A stretch of 6,097 nt of DNA from Flammeovirgaceae bacterium UBA2786 (GTDB lineage Bacteria > Bacteroidota > Bacteroidia > Cytophagales > Cyclobacteriaceae): positions 1-6,097 of the forward strand of contig DEIA01000039.1 of assembly GCA_002352225.1 (NCBI GenBank), in the 5' to 3' direction. The position numbers and the translations under genes are program-made. Positions 1-5,369 of this stretch are shown here, piece after piece (position 1 is the first letter of the stretch; each line of letters starts with the position of its first letter). Under the pieces are notes generated by a model that did not search any database, was not told the DNA's origin, and saw only the letters and a program-made list of their open reading frames with translations.

Positions 1-377
1 CAAAGCATCCTGTTATTGACATGATGGAGGAGCAAAAGAAAATCACGAATAAAGGTGGTACTATGCGGCTGGGTGCTTATACCTGCAAAATCAAAAAAGG
101 AACACGTGCTTTTCATATCTATGGCGATACCACTATACAGGAAAGACATCGCCACCGCTATGAGTTCAACAACAAATACCTGGAGCAGATGGAAGAGGCC
201 GGCCTTAAAGCAACAGGGGTTAACCCCGATACAGGGCTTGTTGAAATAGTAGAATTAAAAGAGCATCCCTGGTTTGTAGGCGTGCAGTACCACCCCGAGT
301 TAAAAAGCACGGTATTAAATCCGCACCCGTTGTTTGTAAAATTTATTGAGGCTGCCCTCAGTAATAGAAACCGTTAA
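1..377 (+). CDS. pyrG: CTP synthase, C-terminal part (5'-truncated by window edge)
   Basis: This is the last ~124 codons of CTP synthase, read in the frame whose first full codon is at base 3; the rest lies before the window. The enzyme makes CTP from UTP, ATP and glutamine in the cytoplasm, the last step of pyrimidine nucleotide synthesis. What remains is the end of the class I glutamine amidotransferase domain. Family hallmarks seen: HPVID at the very start, GGTMRLG (bases 54-74), RHRHRYE (144-164, glutamine-site region) and VGVQYHPEL, whose His (291-293) and Glu (297-299) complete the Cys-His-Glu glutaminase triad. The nucleophilic Cys and the whole synthetase domain lie upstream. The ATG at base 21 is internal, because conserved family sequence continues in frame before it. 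No terminator is seen before yidC 36 bases downstream, so read-through is likely. Identification is secure. Confidence 0.96.
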   Translation, partial: KHPVIDMMEEQKKITNKGGTMRLGAYTCKIKKGTRAFHIYGDTTIQERHRHRYEFNNKYLEQMEEAGLKATGVNPDTGLVEIVELKEHPWFVGVQYHPELKSTVLNPHPLFVKFIEAALSNRNR

Positions 378-390
378 AAAGATACGAATT

Positions 391-410
391 AGATTATTTA
401 AGATTATATA
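391..410 (+). repeat. Two tandem copies of a 10-bp AT-rich unit upstream of yidC
   Basis: AGATTATTTA (391-400) is followed directly by AGATTATATA (401-410), a 9/10 match ending 3 bases before the yidC ATG. It occupies most of the pyrG-yidC gap. The region has no Shine-Dalgarno sequence and no convincing TAnnTTTG box. An unstructured AT-rich leader would suit ribosome entry in this phylum, but the repeat may be chance in A/T-rich sequence. Confidence 0.45.
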
Positions 411-413
411 AGA

Positions 414-2210
414 ATGGATAGGAACTCAGCTATTGGATTAACCCTTATTGCCGTACTGTTACTGGTATACTTCAACTTTCTTGCGCCACAACCTCAAAAG
501 CCCGAAACTACAGCTCCGGCCCAGGTAACCCAGCCTCTGGTTAAAGACAGCACAACGGTTGTTGCCGAACCTAAACTGGACAGCACCACCCTCACACAAT
601 ATGGTTCGCTGGCTTCGTTCATGAACGGAACCGAATCGGAAACCAACATCGAAAATGCTGACATCCGGTTAAAAATTTCAAATCGCGGACGCCTGAATGA
701 AGTAGAGCTAAAGAATTTTAAAACGTATTGGCAAAAACCGCTTTACCTCGCACAAAAAAACAACAATACATTCTCTTTGCTTTCATCGTACCAGGGAAAA
801 GAAATTGACTTATACAATCTTTACTACTCGCCCTCCACGGAAACAAAGCATGATACCACCCACCTTAGCCTTACCGCTACCCTTGGGCCCGGTGCTTTCA
901 TTAAACACATTTATTCTATACCCCCTACGGGTTATGTAATCGGTTACCAGGTTCAAACTAAAGGGGTTGAACTAACCGGCAAAGAAATTACCTATAAATG
1001 GCACGACCAGATACCGGTACAGGAAAAAGCGATTGCCGACAGCCGGGCTAAAACCAATATGAACTGGTACCTGGCCAATGGCGACTTTGATTATATCTCG
1101 CAGGCTTCTACCGATCTGGAATCGGAAAGTTTAACAAGCCCGGTTAAATGGATTTCCATCCGTCAGAAATTTTTTGTTTCGGCCATCGTTGCAGAAGAAT
1201 CGTTTTCCAATGCTGAAGTTAAAATCTTTGCCAATGCAGCTGATACGCTGGTGGTAAAAGACGCATCCTTGCAGGCAAACTTCCCAACGGAATATGCTTC
1301 GGCAGGTAAAGCAAAATTTCAATACTTCTTTGGCCCCAGCGATTATGAAGTACTTCCTTCTGTAACCGAAGGCTTCCGCGAAAATCTTGACCTGGGCTGG
1401 CCTCCTATGTCGTGGATAAACCGGTTTGTAATCATTCCTATTTTCAAATTCCTGGAAGGATTTATTGGCAACTATGGAATCATTATCGTGTTGCTGGTAC
1501 TGTTTGTAAAACTTATTCTGTTGCCCCTCTCCTACAAGTCGTACCTGGGTATGGCCAAAATGCGATTGCTTAAACCCGAGCTTGATCTGATTAAGGAAAA
1601 GAATGGCGACAACATGGCTCAAAACCAGCAAGACCAGATGAAGTTGTATCAGCAGGCAGGAGTTAACCCCTTTAGTGGTTGTATTCCATTGCTGTTGCAG
1701 ATGCCTATTCTGTTTGCTATGTTTTATTTCTTTCCGGTATCCATCGAACTGAGACAAAAACCTTTTTTATGGGCCGAAGATCTTTCTACATACGATTCGA
1801 TAATCAACCTTCCTTTTACCATTCCATTTTATGGAAACCACGTAAGTTTGTTTGTATTGCTGATGACGGCCTCCACTATTGTGTACACCTGGCAAAACAA
1901 CCAACTCACCAGTGTGCAGGGCCCCATGAAAACGATGGGCTATATTATGCCCGTTGTCTTTATGTTTGTGTTGAACTCATTCTCAGCAGGTTTAAGTTTC
2001 TATTACTTTGTTTCTAACCTGGTAACATTTGCGCAACAGGCTATTATTAAACGCTTTGTTGATGAAGACAAAATCAAAGCTGTGATGGACGATCATAAAA
2101 AGAAAATGCTGGAGTCGGGCGGAACGGGTAAAAAGTCGAGTTTTATGAACAAACTGGAGCAGGCTATGAAAGCCAGCGAAGAAGCCCGTAAAGCCTCTAA
2201 ACGGAAATAA
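414..2210 (+). CDS. yidC: Membrane protein insertase YidC (Oxa1/Alb3 family)
   Basis: YidC inserts and folds inner-membrane proteins, alone or with SecYEG. The 598-residue product has the Gram-negative layout: an N-terminal membrane anchor (about residues 6-23), a low-complexity Thr/Pro/Gln linker, a large periplasmic P1 domain (about 75-325), then the conserved Oxa1 core. In the core, the first helix (about 353-375) carries Lys366 where E. coli YidC has the groove Arg366. It is followed by the cytoplasmic hairpin beginning KSYLGMAKMRLLKP, the AGVNPFSGCIPLLLQMPI signature (415-432), and further helices near 476-492, 507-523 and 526-543. The tail (about 559-598) is rich in Lys/Arg, as expected for ribosome contact. 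The ATG at 414 gives a proper N-terminal anchor and an A-rich upstream context without a Shine-Dalgarno sequence. The gene follows pyrG and ends 71 bases before a strong terminator. The family call is secure. Confidence 0.97.
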   Translation: MDRNSAIGLTLIAVLLLVYFNFLAPQPQKPETTAPAQVTQPLVKDSTTVVAEPKLDSTTLTQYGSLASFMNGTESETNIENADIRLKISNRGRLNEVELKNFKTYWQKPLYLAQKNNNTFSLLSSYQGKEIDLYNLYYSPSTETKHDTTHLSLTATLGPGAFIKHIYSIPPTGYVIGYQVQTKGVELTGKEITYKWHDQIPVQEKAIADSRAKTNMNWYLANGDFDYISQASTDLESESLTSPVKWISIRQKFFVSAIVAEESFSNAEVKIFANAADTLVVKDASLQANFPTEYASAGKAKFQYFFGPSDYEVLPSVTEGFRENLDLGWPPMSWINRFVIIPIFKFLEGFIGNYGIIIVLLVLFVKLILLPLSYKSYLGMAKMRLLKPELDLIKEKNGDNMAQNQQDQMKLYQQAGVNPFSGCIPLLLQMPILFAMFYFFPVSIELRQKPFLWAEDLSTYDSIINLPFTIPFYGNHVSLFVLLMTASTIVYTWQNNQLTSVQGPMKTMGYIMPVVFMFVLNSFSAGLSFYYFVSNLVTFAQQAIIKRFVDEDKIKAVMDDHKKKMLESGGTGKKSSFMNKLEQAMKASEEARKASKRK

Positions 2211-2250
2211 ACGACCTGTTCAATAGCCATTTTTAAGGCTTTTGATCACA

Positions 2251-2280
2251 TTGGTTCGCAGCTACATTAACCTATATTTG
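2251..2280 (+). promoter_or_regulatory. Bacteroidota-type promoter for the parA-parB-DUF5683-dapB operon
   Basis: TATATTTG (2273-2280) matches the Bacteroidota -7 consensus TAnnTTTG exactly. A TTG (2251-2253, preceded by A) lies 19 bases upstream, the usual distance for the -33 element. The expected start point, a few bases past the box, is about 2285-2288, giving a leader of about 50 bases before the parA ATG at 2337. That start would lie inside the left arm of the adjacent terminator, so the new transcript could not form the full hairpin. Prediction is by motif only. Confidence 0.68.
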
Positions 2281-2312
2281 TAACCCCGATTTTTGGTCGG
2301 GGTTATTTTTTT
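2281..2312 (+). terminator. Intrinsic terminator downstream of yidC
   Basis: A perfect 9-bp inverted repeat, TAACCCCGA (2281-2289) and TCGGGGTTA (2297-2305), encloses a 7-base loop (TTTTTGG) and is followed at once by seven T residues (2306-2312). This is a textbook Rho-independent terminator for the pyrG-yidC transcript. The complementary strand lacks a T-run after the stem, so it should act only in the + direction. It touches the -7 box of the parA promoter. Confidence 0.92.
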
Positions 2313-2336
2313 AGCTGAACAACCACAACGTGTATT

Positions 2337-3110
2337 ATGGGTAAAATTATCGCTATTGCGAACCAAAAAGGAGGGGTAGGTAAAACCACTTCAGCCATTA
2401 ACCTGGCGGCCAGCCTGGCTGTACTGGAATGCAAAACCCTGCTGGTAGATGCCGATCCGCAAGCCAACTCTACATCCGGGCTGGGCATTAATCCCAAAGA
2501 TGTAACCAAAAGCATTTACGAATGTATGGTGGATGGGGTGCCTCCGCTGGAAGCCATTGTAAAAAACGAACTGAAATTTTTAGATATCCTTCCTTCGCAT
2601 ATTGATTTGGTGGGCGCAGAAGTAGAAATGGTAAACATTGATCACCGCGAAGAGAAAATGAAAATTGCATTGGCCAAAGTAAAAGACCAATACGACTTTA
2701 TTATTATCGATTGCTCACCTTCGCTGGGACTAATTACCATTAACTCGTTAACTGCTGCCGACTCGGTCATTATCCCGGTACAATGCGAGTATTTTGCTTT
2801 GGAGGGTTTGGGTAAGTTGTTAAATACCATCAAGATTATACAAACCCGGCTTAATCCGAATTTAGAAATTGAAGGCATTCTGCTAACGTTGTACGATTCG
2901 CGCACTTCGCTGGGTAATCAGGTTGTGGAAGAAGTGCGTACCCATTTTAAGAACATTGCGTTTCAAACAATTATACCCCGCAATGTAAAGCTAAGCGAAT
3001 CGCCAAGTTTTGGTTTGCCCGCTATTGTACACGATGCCGAAAGTAAAGGAGCCATCAGTTACCTGAACCTGGCACATGAAATTTTAGATAAAAACGGAAT
3101 TGCGAAATGA
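2337..3110 (+). CDS. parA: Chromosome partitioning ATPase ParA (Soj/MinD-type)
   Basis: ParA is a nucleoid-binding ATPase whose ATP-dependent dimers, released by ParB, move and separate replicated origins. The 257-residue protein is the short chromosomal (Soj-like) form with no N-terminal helix-turn-helix, so it is not expected to act as a plasmid-type repressor of its own operon. Motifs seen: deviant Walker A KGGVGKTT (11-18) with signature Lys11 and P-loop Lys16; Walker A' LLVDADPQAN (35-44) with Asp40; Walker B FIIIDCSPSLG (121-131); the family stretch LYDSRTSLGNQVVEEVR (185-201); and PRNVKLSESPSFGLP (214-228) with basic residues of the DNA-binding face. The ATG at 2337 places the P-loop at the usual N-terminal distance. 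The stop codon overlaps the parB start by 4 bases (ATGA), and a TAnnTTTG promoter lies about 60 bases upstream. Identification is secure. Confidence 0.97.
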   Translation: MGKIIAIANQKGGVGKTTSAINLAASLAVLECKTLLVDADPQANSTSGLGINPKDVTKSIYECMVDGVPPLEAIVKNELKFLDILPSHIDLVGAEVEMVNIDHREEKMKIALAKVKDQYDFIIIDCSPSLGLITINSLTAADSVIIPVQCEYFALEGLGKLLNTIKIIQTRLNPNLEIEGILLTLYDSRTSLGNQVVEEVRTHFKNIAFQTIIPRNVKLSESPSFGLPAIVHDAESKGAISYLNLAHEILDKNGIAK

Positions 3111-4009
3111 GTAAAAAGAGAGCGTTAGGACGGGGATTAAGTGCATTGTTGAGCGATACCCCGGAAGATGAAAAACTGGAAGTTGAGGTTCCTCATTCCC
3201 TTACGGCTTCTAAGCCAAACACCGATTCGATTAATGAAATTCCGGTAGAGTTTATTGAAACCAACCCTTTTCAACCCCGCGAACATTTTGACCAGGAAGC
3301 CCTGAACGAATTAGCCGAATCTATTAAGGTGCACGGCATTATTCAGCCCATAACGGTACGCAGGCTGGCGCACAATCAATACCAATTGATTTCGGGAGAA
3401 CGTAGATTTCAGGCATCGAAGTTAGCCGGGCTAAAACAAATACCGGCCTACATTCGCACAGCCAACGACCAGCAGATGCTGGAAATGGCCTTGATCGAAA
3501 ACATTCAGCGCGAAAATCTTAACCCGATAGAAATTTCGCTTAGCTACCAGCGCTTAATAAGCGAGTGTAACCTGAAGCAGGAAGAACTGGGCGAACGGGT
3601 GGGTAAAAACAGAACAACCGTAACCAATTATTTACGCTTGTTAAAACTTCCACCCGATATACAGATTGCCTTACGCGATAATAAAATTTCGATGGGCCAT
3701 GCACGGGCCATCATTAACATTGAAGATACCGGCACACAGTTATTCATTTTTAATAAAATTATTTCAGAAGATTTATCGGTACGCAAAGTAGAAGAACTGG
3801 CCCGCCAGGTAATGAATGGCTCCAGGCCTTCTCCTAACACAAATACCTCCACAGCACAATCCAAAGAAATTGTACAGGTACAGGGCCGCTTATCTTCGCA
3901 TTTTGGCACGAAAGTTAGTGTGAAGAGCGATGGAAAGAAGGGTGAAATCCGGATTCCATTTCTTTCGGTAGAAGATCTCAATCGAATATTAGACATTCTG
4001 AAAATCTGA
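3107..4009 (+). CDS. parB: Chromosome partitioning protein ParB (parS-binding CTPase)
   Basis: ParB binds parS sites near the origin, slides as a CTP-dependent clamp, stimulates ParA and recruits SMC. Order in the 300-residue protein: GRGLSALL (8-15), the N-terminal motif that touches ParA; a variable acidic linker; the ParB/Srx CTP-binding domain (about 45-140) with QPREHFD, GIIQPITVR and box SGERRFQAS (96-104), then ENIQRENLNPIE (131-142); a central helix-turn-helix region with LGERVGKNRTTVTNYLRLLKLP (161-182) and the following ISMGHARAI helix; a Ser/Thr/Asn linker near 239-252; and a C-terminal dimerisation domain (about 255-300). The Arg often found after the aromatic residue in the GERR box is Gln102 here. 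The start overlaps parA by 4 bases, and the stop shares one base with the next start (TGATG), so translational coupling is likely on both sides. Confidence 0.97.
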   Translation: MSKKRALGRGLSALLSDTPEDEKLEVEVPHSLTASKPNTDSINEIPVEFIETNPFQPREHFDQEALNELAESIKVHGIIQPITVRRLAHNQYQLISGERRFQASKLAGLKQIPAYIRTANDQQMLEMALIENIQRENLNPIEISLSYQRLISECNLKQEELGERVGKNRTTVTNYLRLLKLPPDIQIALRDNKISMGHARAIINIEDTGTQLFIFNKIISEDLSVRKVEELARQVMNGSRPSPNTNTSTAQSKEIVQVQGRLSSHFGTKVSVKSDGKKGEIRIPFLSVEDLNRILDILKI

Positions 4010-4605
4010 TGCGTGCAGTTGCGCTTTTTGGTTTATTAATTCTGGTTACTCAGTTTTCTGTTGCACAGGAAACCAAAGGCGATACGATTATTAGTAAAAC
4101 ACAAACAGACACAGCCACCCTAACCAGCCAGCGGGTTGAACAAATAGAATCGTACGCCAGTCGCTTCGATCCGCGCAAAGCGTTGTTGCTTTCTGCTATA
4201 ATGCCGGGAGCAGGACAACTCTATAACAAGAAGTACTGGAAAATGCCTTTGGTATATGGTGGCTTTGCGGTTACAACAGTAGTAGTCGTTTTTTGGGATA
4301 ATAGTAATCGCAAATACCGGAACGAACTTTTTGGGGTATTAAATGATGGAGGCACAGGCTTAAGTCCCAGCGGACTAAATGCCGATCAGCTTCGGAGAGC
4401 AATAGACATTAGCAGGCGGCAACGCGATTTTTTCATTCTGATGTCGGGTGTGTGGTACATTTTGCAAATGGTAGATGCTCACGTAGATGCTCACTTAAAA
4501 GAATTTCAACTTAACCCCAAGTTGCAGGTAAAATGGGAGCCCCATCTGGAAAACAATGTAATGCTGGGCAGGCAGGCAGGGTTTACACTTTCAGTTAGAT
4601 TTTAG
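4009..4605 (+). CDS. DUF5683-family exported envelope protein of unknown function
   Basis: Its function is not known. The 198-residue protein begins with a signal peptide (MRA, hydrophobic core about 4-16, SVA|QE cleavage predicted after Ala19), then a Thr/Ser-rich stretch (20-45). The block DPRKALLLSAIMPGAGQLYN (54-73), with KKYWK following, is the hallmark I associate with DUF5683. Two hydrophobic segments follow (about 80-96 and 140-154), and the second runs into VDAHVDAH (155-162). The chain ends in alternating hydrophobic residues and a terminal Phe (FTLSVRF), reminiscent of an outer-membrane beta-signal, so the final location (inner or outer membrane) is unclear. The start shares one base with the parB stop and dapB begins 2 bases after its stop, so it belongs to the partition operon. 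From memory, DUF5683 genes often follow parAB in Bacteroidota. The gene and family are fairly sure; the role is open. Confidence 0.85.
   Translation: MRAVALFGLLILVTQFSVAQETKGDTIISKTQTDTATLTSQRVEQIESYASRFDPRKALLLSAIMPGAGQLYNKKYWKMPLVYGGFAVTTVVVVFWDNSNRKYRNELFGVLNDGGTGLSPSGLNADQLRRAIDISRRQRDFFILMSGVWYILQMVDAHVDAHLKEFQLNPKLQVKWEPHLENNVMLGRQAGFTLSVRF
4471..4494 (+). repeat. Exact 12-bp tandem duplication inside the DUF5683 gene
   Basis: GTAGATGCTCAC occurs twice, head to tail (4471-4482 and 4483-4494), with no mismatch. It is in frame and encodes VDAH-VDAH (residues 155-162), giving alternating Asp and His. I recall similar VDA(Y/H)VDAH sequence in other family members, so the repeat is probably an old protein motif rather than a recent slippage event; the identical codon choice is what stands out. 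Confidence 0.8.
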
Positions 4606-4607
4606 AA

Positions 4608-5315
4608 ATGAGAATATTGCTAATTGGTTATGGTAAAATGGGCAAAACCATAGAGGGAATTGCCACCCAGCGCGGAAACGAAATTGCAGGGCGAATTGAT
4701 ACCGGTGACAGCCTGGAGAATTTTAATGAAGCGGTTGATGTGGCTATTGAGTTTACCCAACCAGAGGCCGTTGTAAAAAATCTTAAAACCTGTTTCGATA
4801 AAGGTATTCCGGTTGTTTGTGGTACCACCGGTTGGGGTAGCCGGCAGGCCGAAACAGAAGCGTATTGTAAAAGCAAAAACGGAACATTGCTGGCATCATC
4901 AAATTTTAGTCTGGGTGTAAATATCTTTTTTAAGTTGAATGAGTACCTGGCCCGCATTATGCAGCGCTATGAACAATACGAAGTATCGATTGATGAAACG
5001 CACCACACGCAAAAGAAAGATGCACCAAGCGGTACCGCCATTTCATTAGCCCAGGGTGTGCTCAAAAATATAGATCGCAAAACAGAATGGACGTTGGGGG
5101 CGTCAGATAAACCGCACACCCTTTCTATCCAATCCTTCCGGGTTGATCCTGCCCCGGGTACGCATGTAGTAAAGTATCAATCGGCCATTGATGACATTGA
5201 AATTACGCATACGGCCCACACCCGCCAAGGTTTTGCACTGGGGGCTGTGTTGGTTGCCGAGTGGCTTGCGGACAAAAAAGGAATTTTTACCATGGATGAT
5301 TTTCTGAAGTTGTAA
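4608..5315 (+). CDS. dapB: 4-hydroxy-tetrahydrodipicolinate reductase DapB
   Basis: DapB reduces (4-hydroxy-)tetrahydrodipicolinate with NAD(P)H, a step toward meso-diaminopimelate for peptidoglycan and toward lysine; it acts in the cytoplasm. The 235-residue protein is shorter than the ~270-residue E. coli enzyme. Seen: a Rossmann nucleotide loop GYGKMG (7-12) at the extreme N-terminus, IEFTQPEAV (47-55), CGTTGW (71-76), SSNFSLGVN (97-105), and the catalytic and substrate region ETHHTQKKDAPSGTA (130-144). There His132 and Lys136 align with E. coli His159 and Lys163, and Pro140-Ser141-Gly142-Thr143 form the substrate loop. The C-terminus has HTAHTRQGFALGA (201-213). The GYGKMG loop is one residue shorter than the E. 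coli GAGGRMG. The ATG at 4608, two bases after the upstream stop, starts just before the first beta strand, so no longer start fits. It is likely cotranscribed with parAB. Identification is secure. Confidence 0.96.
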   Translation: MRILLIGYGKMGKTIEGIATQRGNEIAGRIDTGDSLENFNEAVDVAIEFTQPEAVVKNLKTCFDKGIPVVCGTTGWGSRQAETEAYCKSKNGTLLASSNFSLGVNIFFKLNEYLARIMQRYEQYEVSIDETHHTQKKDAPSGTAISLAQGVLKNIDRKTEWTLGASDKPHTLSIQSFRVDPAPGTHVVKYQSAIDDIEITHTAHTRQGFALGAVLVAEWLADKKGIFTMDDFLKL

Positions 5316-5343
5316 GCCAGCATTAAAAAATTAGTTTTATTTG
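5310..5343 (+). promoter_or_regulatory. Possible weak promoter upstream of lepB
   Basis: In the 54-base dapB-lepB gap, TTTATTTG (5336-5343) matches the -7 consensus TAnnTTTG at five of six fixed positions (T for the A). A TTG at 5310-5312 is the nearest -33 candidate, but its 23-base spacing is longer than usual. A start near 5350 would give a leader of about 20 bases. No terminator hairpin is visible in the gap, so lepB may also be read from the upstream operon. Confidence 0.33.
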
Positions 5344-5369
5344 CCACGTTTTAAATAGACCGGATTATT

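Noticed and set aside
98..113. CACGTG core (103-108) as a possible parS site in pyrG
   Set aside because: The flanks (AGGAA / CTTTT) do not match TGTTT / AAACA. The hexamer sits in conserved pyrG coding sequence and is explained by that.
1131..1757. 208-codon open frame on the minus strand inside yidC
   Set aside because: It is antisense to a highly conserved part of yidC, has low-complexity His/Gln/Lys-rich composition and no recognisable domain, so it is a shadow of the real gene.
1679..2017. 112-codon + strand open frame within yidC
   Set aside because: It overlaps the conserved YidC core in another frame and shows no protein-like motifs.
2225..2240. AGCC...GGCT hairpin followed by TTT after yidC
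   Set aside because: The stem is only 4 bp with an 8-base loop and a short T-run; the strong terminator 40 bases later accounts for the stop.
3628..3996. 122-codon minus-strand open frame within parB
   Set aside because: It is antisense to the ParB DNA-binding and dimerisation regions and has no motifs or upstream signals.
4567..4580. GGCA repeated three and a half times near the end of the DUF5683 gene, as a phase-variation tract
   Set aside because: It is too few copies for efficient slippage, and it lies within an intact frame encoding the normal C-terminal region.
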